From positions 3,038,001 through 3,102,000 of the forward strand of contig NZ_CP109273.1 of assembly GCF_045209745.1 (NCBI RefSeq): a DNA stretch of 64,000 bases, given 5' to 3'. The notes under the pieces were generated by a model that searched no databases, was not told where the DNA came from, and saw only the letters and a program-made list of their open reading frames with translations. Below, one piece after another: positions 29,499-37,031 of the stretch. This DNA is from Micromonospora sp045209745 (lineage in GTDB: Bacteria; Actinomycetota; Actinomycetes; Mycobacteriales; Micromonosporaceae). Position numbers and translations under genes: made by a program. Positions within the stretch are counted from its first letter, which is position 1. Each line of letters opens with the position of its first letter.

Positions 29499-30545
29499 TC
29501 AAGCAGATCTTGCGTAAGCAAGTCGCGCGGAACTCGGGGCGACCGCGGTGGAGCCGCGCACCACCAGCTCCGGGCGGAACAGGTATTCCGAGTGCGGGGC
29601 GCCGTGCCCGTTGATTTCGTCCACCAGGGCCCGCACGGCGGCCACCGCCATCGCGATGACCGGCTGTCGCATGGTGGTCAGCGGCGGGTCGGTGAAGGCC
29701 ATCAGCGGTGAGTCGTCGTAGCCGACCACGGAGAGGTCACCCGGCACGCTGAGGCCGCGTTGGCGGGCCGCCCGGATCGCGCCGAGCGCCATCAGGTCGG
29801 AGCCGCAGACCACGCCGGTGACCCCGCGGTCCAGCAGTCGGCCGGCCGCCGCCTCGCCACCCTCCACGCCGAACAGTGACAGCTCGGCCAGTGGGCCCAG
29901 GTCGGCCTCGGCGACGCCGGCCGATCGGGTCATCGCGGAGCGCCAGCCGGCCACCTTGCGCTGCACCGGGACGAACCGGTCCGGGCCGGTGATCAGGCCG
30001 ATCCGCCGGTGCCCGAGCGCGACCAGGTGGGCAACGGCCAGCTCCGCCGCCTCCCGGTCATCGCAGGAGACGAAGGGTGCGCCGATGTCAGGCACGTACC
30101 CATTGATCATCACGACCGGCAACGGTCGGGCGAGCAACGCCCGGTAGCGGTCGTGGTTGGCGGCGGTGTCGGCGTGCAGACCGGAGACGAAGGCGATCCC
30201 GGAGACCTGCCGGTCCAGCAGCATCTCCACGTACTCGTCCTCGGTCACGCCGCCGGCCGTCTGGGTGCAGAGCACCGGGGTGAACCCGCTCTGCGCCAGT
30301 GTCGACTCGATGACCTGGGCGAAGGCGGGGAAGATCGGGTTGTCCAGCTCCGGCACCACCAGGCCGACCAGGCCGGCGCTGCGCTTGCGCAGTCGGGCGG
30401 GGCGCTCGTAGCCAAGCACGTCGAGGGCGGTGAGGACCGCCTGCCGGGTCTCCGGGGCCACGCCGGGGCGGTCGTTGAGCACCCGTGACACCGTGGCCTC
30501 GCTGACTTCGGCCTGCTGGGCGATGTCGGACAGTCGAGCGCGCAT
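29499..30545 (-). CDS. LacI family transcriptional regulator
   Basis: A 348-residue sugar-responsive repressor. The N-terminal helix-turn-helix reads LSDIAQQAEVSEATVSRVLN with the hinge helix near residue 45; the periplasmic-binding-protein-like sensor fills the rest (LVGLVVPELDNPIFPAF; VVGYDDSPL). It is followed by the alpha-glucosidase on the same strand. Palindromes with GCAAG half-sites lie just upstream of this gene and again before the glucosidase, so it probably controls itself, the glucosidase and formerly a divergent transporter. Confidence 0.94.
   Translation of the reverse strand: MRARLSDIAQQAEVSEATVSRVLNDRPGVAPETRQAVLTALDVLGYERPARLRKRSAGLVGLVVPELDNPIFPAFAQVIESTLAQSGFTPVLCTQTAGGVTEDEYVEMLLDRQVSGIAFVSGLHADTAANHDRYRALLARPLPVVMINGYVPDIGAPFVSCDDREAAELAVAHLVALGHRRIGLITGPDRFVPVQRKVAGWRSAMTRSAGVAEADLGPLAELSLFGVEGGEAAAGRLLDRGVTGVVCGSDLMALGAIRAARQRGLSVPGDLSVVGYDDSPLMAFTDPPLTTMRQPVIAMAVAAVRALVDEINGHGAPHSEYLFRPELVVRGSTAVAPSSARLAYARSA
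29509..29522 (-). promoter_or_regulatory. GCAAG-type inverted repeat ahead of the alpha-glucosidase
   Basis: CTTGC-GTAA-GCAAG, a 5-4-5 inverted repeat overlapping the 3' end of lacI and 43-56 bases upstream of the glucosidase start. It shares the GCAAG half-site with the repeats upstream of lacI. Confidence 0.45.
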
Positions 30546-30565
30546 GGCGGCACTTTAGCCCACCG

Positions 30566-30618
30566 GCAAGTTCTTGCGCGGCCCTGTGCAAGCGCTTCCA
30601 TAATCTGCAACCTCTTGC
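30566..30618. promoter_or_regulatory. Cluster of three LacI-type operator-like sites
   Basis: GCAAG-TT-CTTGC (30566-30577, perfect), GCAAGCGCTTCC (30588-30599, one mismatch) and GCAACCTCTTGC (30607-30618, one mismatch) lie in the space upstream of lacI. The middle site resembles the central CG step of LacI/CcpA-family operators. Their density suggests the original divergent promoter region is intact. Confidence 0.6.
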
Positions 30619-30830
30619 TAATGCCCCCGCAGCATGCGAGAGCAGCGGCGCACCATCATTGCGCCCTGGCGGTCGGGATGTACGGCCTGTTGGAGGGCAA
30701 CCAGCGCAACAACAACTTCGGCATCTTCGCGGCCGGCACCCTGCTCACCGCGATTCCGACCGTGCTGGTCTTCCAACTCCTTCAGCGTTACATCGTCTCC
30801 GGGCTGACCTCGGGAGCCGTCAAGGGATGA
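30615..30830 (+). pseudogene. Truncated sugar ABC transporter permease (MalG type), C-terminal stump
   Basis: The frame ending at 30830 reads VGMYGLLEGNQRNNNFG from about 30675, then a hydrophobic helix (IFAAGTLLTAIPTVLVF) and the C-terminus LLQRYIVSGLTSGAVKG. This is the last ~50 residues of a MalG/GanQ-type carbohydrate permease, normally about 280 residues. Everything before it (the rest of this permease, a MalF-type permease and a binding protein) is missing. The stump joins almost directly to the operator cluster upstream of lacI, indicating a deletion of the transporter genes with the promoter retained. Confidence 0.8.
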
Positions 30831-31002
30831 GACCGGAGGTGGTCGATTCCCCCGTCGCCGCGAGGTAGGGTGCTTCGGCGCTGCCCCAACGCTTTTCGGC
30901 GAGGGCGGGACAGCGTACGAGTGGCGGGTTTGCTTCACTAGCCGCTGGGTGGCCCGCCGCCTTCCATCCGCAGTCCGGTGGTGCCCCCCAGGGGAGATTT
31001 TC

Positions 31003-31725
31003 GTGCAGCTGTCGATCTTGATGCCGGTCTACAACGAAGCGGAACGCGTCGCGGAGGCTCTGAAACAGGCCCTGGCCGTGGAATACCCGTGTGCGATCGA
31101 GATCGTGGTGGTCGACGATGGCAGTACGGACGACACCACGAAGATTCTGGGCCGGATGGACGACGCCCGGCTGCGGGTCGTGACGCATCCGCGCAACGCG
31201 GGCAAGGGTGCGGCGATCAAGACGGCGGTGGCCAGCGCCCGGGGCGAGTACATGGTGATCCTGGACGCGGATCTGGAGTACGACCCGCAGGACATCCCGA
31301 AACTGTTGGCGCCGGTGCTGGACGGGCACGCGACAGTCGTCTATGGCAACCGCACCTTCGGTAGTCACAGTGCCTACAGCTTCTGGTACGTCATGGGTAA
31401 CAAGGGCGTGACCACCGCGGCGAACATGCTGTTCAACTCCTACATCGGCGATCTGGAGACGTGTTTCAAGCTGATGCCGGTGGAGTTGTACCGATCGCTG
31501 GACATCCACTCCCGCGGGTTCGGCATGGAGGCCGAGGTGACGGGCAAACTGCTGCGGCGGCGGATCCGTCCGTACGACGTGCCGATCAGTTACCGGGCGC
31601 GAGGCCGTGAGGAAGGCAAGAAGATCACCTGGCGGGACGGGGTCGAGGCGTTGTGGATCCTGGGCCGGGAACGGGCCCGGCGTCGTCCCGGCGCCATCCC
31701 CGCGCAGTCCCTCGCTGACCGATGA
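31003..31725 (+). CDS. Family 2 glycosyltransferase (polyprenyl-phosphate mannosyl/glucosyltransferase type)
   Basis: A 240-residue GT-A enzyme: VQLSILMPVYNEAERVAEAL, then VVVDDGSTDDT (nucleotide-binding) and LDADLEYDPQD with the DxD-type metal site. It lacks membrane helices and matches the Dpm1-like group that loads a sugar onto polyprenyl phosphate. GTG at 31003 follows GGGGAG. The next two genes are coupled to it, ending in a GT-C enzyme, which would use the lipid-linked sugar outside the membrane. Confidence 0.9.
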   Translation: MQLSILMPVYNEAERVAEALKQALAVEYPCAIEIVVVDDGSTDDTTKILGRMDDARLRVVTHPRNAGKGAAIKTAVASARGEYMVILDADLEYDPQDIPKLLAPVLDGHATVVYGNRTFGSHSAYSFWYVMGNKGVTTAANMLFNSYIGDLETCFKLMPVELYRSLDIHSRGFGMEAEVTGKLLRRRIRPYDVPISYRARGREEGKKITWRDGVEALWILGRERARRRPGAIPAQSLADR

Positions 31726-32132
31726 CGATCACGAGGCGCCAGGACCCGGCAACGGTCGTCCGCGTCGTTGTGGCACTCGTCGGAGTGGCTTGCCTGCTTC
31801 TGGCTGCTCAGGGCGCGGTGCAGGCGACCATACGCGGCGTCGCCCTCGCGAATGACCGCGAATACGACCTGACCGCGCGACGGCATCAAGTGGACTACGA
31901 GAAGCTCTGGCGCGAGTTTGTCGCTCAGGTGCCTCCGGGCAGCCGGATCTCGCTCACGCCGGGCCAGCCCGACAAGGCGCTCTGGCATCAGCGGTTGAGT
32001 GAGTTCGCCGCACTGAACAGATGCGTGGTCGTTCGCGGATCGAAGCGGGACTACGTGGTGAGCGTCGCCCTGGTGCAGCGGCAGCGACCGGCCGGTCCCG
32101 GCGTGCGGTTGGTCGTCCGGAAGGTCGCCTGA
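31722..32132 (+). CDS. Small single-pass membrane protein of a glycosylation operon
   Basis: A 136-residue protein with one N-terminal membrane segment (about residues 13-33) and a soluble extracytoplasmic domain. The start overlaps the GT2 stop by ATGA, and the GT-C gene begins five bases after its stop. No recognised domain. The conserved position between two glycosyltransferases suggests an accessory or regulatory subunit; this is inference from context. Confidence 0.7.
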   Translation: MTITRRQDPATVVRVVVALVGVACLLLAAQGAVQATIRGVALANDREYDLTARRHQVDYEKLWREFVAQVPPGSRISLTPGQPDKALWHQRLSEFAALNRCVVVRGSKRDYVVSVALVQRQRPAGPGVRLVVRKVA

Positions 32133-32136
32133 GGAC

Positions 32137-33519
32137 ATGTATCCCACCCCGATACTCGCCGCTCTCGCCCTCGTCGCCGCCGGTTTCCCACTGGCCTTCG
32201 CGATACTGCGCAGCCCCTTCCTCGCCCTGCTCCTCGCGCCCCTGGTGGCGGCCCTGTTGAGCACGGGTGCGGTGATCCTGATGCTGGTCGTCGGTGGTCC
32301 GCTGCCGCTCTGGCTCGCCCTGGTGCTGGCTGCCGGGGCGGCCGCCGCCTGGTGGTTGCTGCGCTGCCCCGGCGAGCCGGTGCCGTACGGCGGCTGGTCG
32401 CACGCGCTGCTGATCGTGCTGGCGTTGCTCCCTCCGTTCCTGTTGGTCTTCGAACCGCCCTTCCAATGGGATGCGCACTCCATCTGGTGGCTGCACGCCG
32501 GCTACTTCTCGCATGACGGCGCGTACGCGCGGGCGGCGATCGGCAGCTCTGGCTTCGTGTTCTCGCACACCGACTACCCGCCGCTCGCCTCCGCGCCGGT
32601 TGCGGCCGTGTGGAGCGTTGTCGAGCCGGACTTCCGTACCGCCCAGCTCACTGCCGCGCTGGTCAGCTTCTCCGCGATCGCGATGCTGGTCCACCTGGTC
32701 CGGCGAGCGTTGGGCGGGGTGTCTGCGTGGGTGGCCTGGGCGCTCGCCGTCGGGGTGGGCCTGGCTTCCTGGTCGACCGCGTCGTACGGGGTGGCGAGCG
32801 GGCTCGCCGACACGCTCTGGGCGGCAGCCGTCGCCGGAGCGGTGGTTGCCCTGCTGTTCGGTGCCGACCCGCTGCGCCGACCCCTGTTGCCGCTTCTGCT
32901 GCTGACCGTTGCGGCGCTCACCAAGAACGAGGGCCTGGTGGCCGTCGTGGGCGTCGCCCTGCTGGTCACCCTGCGGGGCCGCGCCGACCTGCGGCGAGCC
33001 GGGCTGGTCTGGCTGCCGGTGCTGGCCGGGGGCGTGTGGGTGGTGCTGGCCCGCCTTGCGGACGCCCAATCGGACATCACCAACGGCAGTTCGGGTGGCG
33101 CGCCCTCGCGGGGGGACCAGGGAGCGGGGGAACGGTTCCAGGCCACCATGGCGGCGTTGTGGGACCAGGTCGGCCCGGTGCTGGCGGGCGCTGCGGTGGT
33201 GGCGGTGCTCGGCGCGCTGTTCCTACGGGGGCGACGCCGTGCGACCGGGCTGGCATCGGACGGCTGGGTATGGGCGGCCAACGGCTACTACCTGGCCGTT
33301 CTGGTCTGGACCTACCTGTCCGGCCCGAACGACATCGACTGGTGGCTGACGACCTCGGCGGATCGGGTCACGGTGCTGGTGGTGCTCCTGGCGGTCGTGA
33401 GTTGTGCGGGCTGGGTCGGCGTCGCGTTCGGCGGTGGCCGCCCCGCAGAGCGTGACCCGCTGAGCGACGGGCCACGCGAGTCGGTCATGTCGGGTGCTAC
33501 CTCGGGCGCGGCCGACTGA
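32137..33519 (+). CDS. GT-C family membrane glycosyltransferase
   Basis: A 460-residue polytopic protein with about eleven hydrophobic helices. After the second or third helix the loop PPFQWDAHSIWWLHA holds an Asp typical of the catalytic first extracytoplasmic loop of GT-C enzymes (PMT/ArnT-like), and TKNEG near residue 267 marks a conserved cytoplasmic loop. It would transfer a sugar from a polyprenyl-phosphate donor, made by the GT2 enzyme upstream, to a cell-envelope acceptor. Acceptor and sugar are unknown. Confidence 0.8.
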   Translation: MYPTPILAALALVAAGFPLAFAILRSPFLALLLAPLVAALLSTGAVILMLVVGGPLPLWLALVLAAGAAAAWWLLRCPGEPVPYGGWSHALLIVLALLPPFLLVFEPPFQWDAHSIWWLHAGYFSHDGAYARAAIGSSGFVFSHTDYPPLASAPVAAVWSVVEPDFRTAQLTAALVSFSAIAMLVHLVRRALGGVSAWVAWALAVGVGLASWSTASYGVASGLADTLWAAAVAGAVVALLFGADPLRRPLLPLLLLTVAALTKNEGLVAVVGVALLVTLRGRADLRRAGLVWLPVLAGGVWVVLARLADAQSDITNGSSGGAPSRGDQGAGERFQATMAALWDQVGPVLAGAAVVAVLGALFLRGRRRATGLASDGWVWAANGYYLAVLVWTYLSGPNDIDWWLTTSADRVTVLVVLLAVVSCAGWVGVAFGGGRPAERDPLSDGPRESVMSGATSGAAD

Positions 33520-33558
33520 TCGGCTCCCGCTACTACGATCCGTCGTGAATAGGGAAGT

Positions 33559-33909
33559 ATGGTGGCCGTGGAAGCTCTCAGACTCACCCTTCTCTATGTC
33601 CATCTGATCGGGTTCGCGCTGCTGCTCGGCGGCTCGATCGCTCAGTACGTCAGCGGCCGGCTGCGGATCAACCCGGCCATGCTGTGGGGCTCGGTGATCG
33701 GTCTGCTGACCGGCATCGGGCTCTCCGCGCCGCTGCGCGATGGCGACGAGCCGGCGCCGGCGAAGCTTGTGACGAAGTTGGTACTCGCTCTGCTGATCTT
33801 CGTCATGGTCTTCTTCTCCCGGAAGCGGGATGTGGTAAACCGTGGCCATTTCCTCGCGATCGTCGGTCTGACCCTGGTCAACGCGGCGGTCGCGGTGTTT
33901 TGGCGGTAA
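33559..33909 (+). CDS. Small four-helix membrane protein, function unknown
   Basis: A 116-residue integral membrane protein with four hydrophobic segments (about residues 8-28, 40-58, 70-85 and 97-115). ATG at 33559 is used; GTG codons immediately after are alternatives, and AGGGAAG lies just upstream. No known family is recognised with certainty. It stands between the glycosylation operon and the nucleoside transporter, each about 40-260 bases away, and may be independent of both. Confidence 0.7.
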   Translation: MVAVEALRLTLLYVHLIGFALLLGGSIAQYVSGRLRINPAMLWGSVIGLLTGIGLSAPLRDGDEPAPAKLVTKLVLALLIFVMVFFSRKRDVVNRGHFLAIVGLTLVNAAVAVFWR

Positions 33910-34001
33910 CGTCCGAGGAGGGGGCCAGCCCCGAAAACCGGACGTTGCGGACGCCTTGACGCTCGGTTACCAGCACGAAGAGTGACCTGCCCCACGCAAG
34001 G

Positions 34002-34017
34002 GTTACACCCGGGTAAC
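34002..34017 (+). promoter_or_regulatory. Palindromic site upstream of the Bmp lipoprotein gene
   Basis: GTTAC-ACCCGG-GTAAC, a 5-6-5 inverted repeat about 150 bases upstream of the Bmp start in an otherwise gene-free 258-base region. Possible operator for the nucleoside-uptake operon; the regulator is unknown. Confidence 0.35.
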
Positions 34018-34167
34018 AGGCGTTCAACAGTCGTGCACGATTGTCGGCCGGTGGGTGGACGCGGGCGTACGCTCCCGTCCGTAACGTGGGACAGCCGGCG
34101 GCATACCGCAGGTCGGCTGATGGGCTGCCACCGCACTAGGCGCGGTGTGCAATGGGAAGGAGACGTC

Positions 34168-35253
34168 TTGCGCTCGGTGCGTGGGATGCGGATCGCCTCG
34201 ATCTTCGCGGTGGGTGGGCTCGTGCTCACCGCCGCCGCTTGTGGCGAGGCCCCCAAGGATGACAAGAACGCCGGCAGTGGCGCCAAGAAGTTCAGCGCCT
34301 GCATGGTGACCGACACCGGCGGCATCGACGACAAGTCGTTCAACGCTTCGGCCTGGAAGGGCCTGCAGGAGGCCAAGGCCGCCAACGACAACATCGACAT
34401 CAAGTACGTCCCGTCGAAGGCCGAGGCCGACTACGAGCCCCACCTGACGCAGTACGTCAACCAGAAGTGCGACTTCATCCTGGCGGTCGGTGGCCTGATG
34501 GCCGACGCCACCTCGAAGATCGCCAAGGCGAACCCGAACCAGGAGTTCGGCATCGTCGACGCCAACCCGGGTGACGCCAACGTCTACCCGATGCAGTTCG
34601 ACACCGCCCAGGCCGCGTTCCAGGCGGGCTACCTGGCCGCCGGGCTGACCAAGAGCGGCAAGGTGGGTACCTACGGCGCCCTGCCGATCCAGCCGGTGAC
34701 CATCTTCATGGACGGCTTCGTCGACGGCGTGGCGTACTACAACACCACCAAGAAGAAGAACGTCCAGGCGCTCGGCTGGAACAAGGAGACCCAGAAGGGC
34801 TCCTTCACCAACGACTTCGCCAAGCAGGACGAGGGCAAGAAGGTCTCCGACACGCTGGTCGCCCAGGGCGCGGACATCATCATGCCGGTCGCCGGCGGCG
34901 CCGGCCTCGGCACCACCGCTGCGGCCAAGGCCTCGGGCGGCAAGTACGACACCATCTGGGTGGACGTCGACGGCTGCGAGAGCACCCCGGACTGCTCCGC
35001 GATCATCACCACCGTGGTCAAGAACATCCCGGGGGCCGTCAAGGATGCCGTGCTCAAGGCCGCCGCTGGCGACAAGCTGCCGGCCAAGCCGGGCTTCGTC
35101 GGCACGCTGGCCAACGGCGGTGTCTCGATCGCCCCGTACCACGACTTCGACAGCAAGGTTCCGGCCGAGCTGAAGGCCGAGGTCGAGAAGATCAAGGCGG
35201 ACATCGCCGCCGGCACCATCACCGTCACCTCGAAGGCCCAGCCGAGCAAGTGA
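34168..35253 (+). CDS. BMP family ABC transporter substrate-binding lipoprotein (nucleoside type)
   Basis: A 361-residue lipoprotein. The signal peptide ends in the lipobox LTAAAC at about residues 24-29, followed by a charged linker. The mature domain starts KKFSACMVTDTGGIDDKSFN, the Bmp/PnrA signature, and belongs to the purine-nucleoside receptor class. TTG at 34168 is chosen because AAGGAG lies exactly upstream; in-frame GTG and ATG codons follow within 18 bases. The ABC ATPase and permease genes come next, and nucleoside-salvage enzymes follow, supporting nucleoside uptake. Confidence 0.93.
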   Translation: MRSVRGMRIASIFAVGGLVLTAAACGEAPKDDKNAGSGAKKFSACMVTDTGGIDDKSFNASAWKGLQEAKAANDNIDIKYVPSKAEADYEPHLTQYVNQKCDFILAVGGLMADATSKIAKANPNQEFGIVDANPGDANVYPMQFDTAQAAFQAGYLAAGLTKSGKVGTYGALPIQPVTIFMDGFVDGVAYYNTTKKKNVQALGWNKETQKGSFTNDFAKQDEGKKVSDTLVAQGADIIMPVAGGAGLGTTAAAKASGGKYDTIWVDVDGCESTPDCSAIITTVVKNIPGAVKDAVLKAAAGDKLPAKPGFVGTLANGGVSIAPYHDFDSKVPAELKAEVEKIKADIAAGTITVTSKAQPSK

Positions 35254-35310
35254 CAACCGGCCGACCCTCCGGTGAGATCATCACCAGGGGCGGCGGGGGA
35301 CAGGCACGAC

Positions 35311-35368
35311 CGATCCGGCCGCTCCGGCACCGCGGATTAAGCATCCGCGGGGTCGGAGCGGCCGATCG
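35311..35368 (+). terminator. Hairpin between the Bmp gene and its ABC ATPase
   Basis: Arms CGATC(C)GGCCGCTCCG and CGGAGCGGCCGATCG pair with one bulged base; an inner CCGCGGAT/ATCCGCGG pairing closes a 5-base loop. No U-tract follows. Suits a partial terminator that lets the binding protein be made in excess over the transporter. Confidence 0.55.
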
Positions 35369-35447
35369 CGCACCACGTCGGCCAGGCCGGTCCGGCCGGG
35401 TCGACGGCAGCTAGGCTGCACCATCGCTCGCACTCCAGGAGGTTGCG

Positions 35448-37031
35448 CTGAGACTCGAACTGCGCGGCATCACCAAGCGGTTCGGTGATCTGGTCGCCAA
35501 CGACCACATCGATCTGACGGTGGAGCCTGGAGAGATTCACGCCCTGCTCGGCGAGAACGGCGCGGGCAAGTCGACCCTGATGAACGTCCTCTACGGGCTC
35601 TACCAGCCCGACGAGGGCGAGATCCTGGTCGACGGCAAGCCGCTGAAGTTGAAGGGCCCGTCCGACGCGATCGCCGCCGGGATCGGCATGGTGCACCAGC
35701 ACTTCATGCTGGTGCCGGTCTTCACCGTCGCCGAAAACATCATGCTCGGCGCCGAGCAGGTCAAGGGCGGCATTGCCGGCTTCCTGGACCGACGCCGGGC
35801 CCGGCGCGGGGTCACCGAGGTGTCCGAGCGCTACAACCTCCAGGTCGATCCGGACGCGGTGATCGAGGATCTGCCGGTCGGCATCCAGCAGCGCGTCGAG
35901 ATCGTCAAGGCGCTGACCCGCGACGTCGACCTGCTCATCCTGGACGAGCCGACCGCCGTGCTCACCCCTCAGGAGACCGAAGAACTGCTGACGGTCATGC
36001 GGTCGCTCAAAGCGGCCGGCAAATCGATCGTCTTCATCACCCACAAACTCGGCGAGGTCAAGGCCATCGCCGACCGGATCACGGTGATCCGACGCGGAAA
36101 GACCGTCGGCACCGCCTCGCCGGAGGCCAGCCGGGACGAGTTGGCCGCCCTGATGGTCGGGCGCAACGTCCGGCTCACCGTGGACAAGTCCCCGGCCACG
36201 CCGGGTGACCCGGTGCTGGAAGTGGCCGGGCTCGTCGTCGACGACGACCGGCAGATCCGCGCGGTCGACGGCATCGACCTGACCGTGCGCGCCGGTGAGG
36301 TGCTCGGCGTGGCGGGCGTACAGGGCAACGGTCAGACCGAGCTGATCGAGGCGATCATGGGCCTGCGCCCGGTGCTCGCCGGCACGGTCAGCCTGATCGG
36401 CGACCGGATCGACGGCTGGAAGACCAAGAAGGTGCTCCGCGCGGGCGTCGGCTACGTGCCCGAGGACCGCAGCGTGGACGGCCTGATCAAGGAGTTCAGC
36501 GTCGCGGAGAACCTGGTGCTGGACATCTACGACCGGCAGCCGTTCGGCGCCGGGCTCGCGCTCAAGCCGGACGCGATCGCGGCGTCGGCGAAGGAGCGGA
36601 TCGAGCAGTTCGACGTCCGCACCTCATCGGCCGACGCGGCGGTGGGCACCCTCTCCGGCGGCAACCAGCAGAAGGTGATCGTGGCCCGGGAGCTGTCCCG
36701 GCCGCTGAAGCTCTTCATCGCCGCCCAGCCGACCCGTGGCGTCGACGTCGGGTCGATCGAGTTCATCCACAGCCAGATCATCCGCGAACGGGACATCGGC
36801 ACCGCCGTCATGGTGGTCTCCAGCGAACTCGACGAGGTGATCGGGCTGGCCGACCGGATCGCGGTGATGTACCGCGGTCGGATCATCGGCATCGTCGGCC
36901 CGGACACCCCGCGCGAGGAGATCGGCCTGCTGATGGCCGGCATCAGCCCGGACGTGGCCCACGACGCCGTCGCGGCACCCGACGAGGGCCCGGCGAGCGC
37001 CGACGGTTCCGCGAGCGAGGACGAGGCATGA
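35448..37031 (+). CDS. ABC transporter ATP-binding protein, nucleoside (BmpA/NupO type), two ATPase domains
   Basis: A 527-residue protein with two ABC domains as in sugar/nucleoside importers. Walker A GENGAGKST near residue 35, signature and Walker B (LLILDEPTAVLTP) in the first half; the second half keeps LSGGNQQKVIVARELS near residue 401. The start appears to be CTG at 35448, giving RLELRGITKRFGDLVANDHI; AGGAGG is five bases upstream and no ATG, GTG or TTG fits until GTG at 35520, which would cut off the first strand. It overlaps the first permease by ATGA. Confidence 0.93.
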   Translation: MRLELRGITKRFGDLVANDHIDLTVEPGEIHALLGENGAGKSTLMNVLYGLYQPDEGEILVDGKPLKLKGPSDAIAAGIGMVHQHFMLVPVFTVAENIMLGAEQVKGGIAGFLDRRRARRGVTEVSERYNLQVDPDAVIEDLPVGIQQRVEIVKALTRDVDLLILDEPTAVLTPQETEELLTVMRSLKAAGKSIVFITHKLGEVKAIADRITVIRRGKTVGTASPEASRDELAALMVGRNVRLTVDKSPATPGDPVLEVAGLVVDDDRQIRAVDGIDLTVRAGEVLGVAGVQGNGQTELIEAIMGLRPVLAGTVSLIGDRIDGWKTKKVLRAGVGYVPEDRSVDGLIKEFSVAENLVLDIYDRQPFGAGLALKPDAIAASAKERIEQFDVRTSSADAAVGTLSGGNQQKVIVARELSRPLKLFIAAQPTRGVDVGSIEFIHSQIIRERDIGTAVMVVSSELDEVIGLADRIAVMYRGRIIGIVGPDTPREEIGLLMAGISPDVAHDAVAAPDEGPASADGSASEDEA

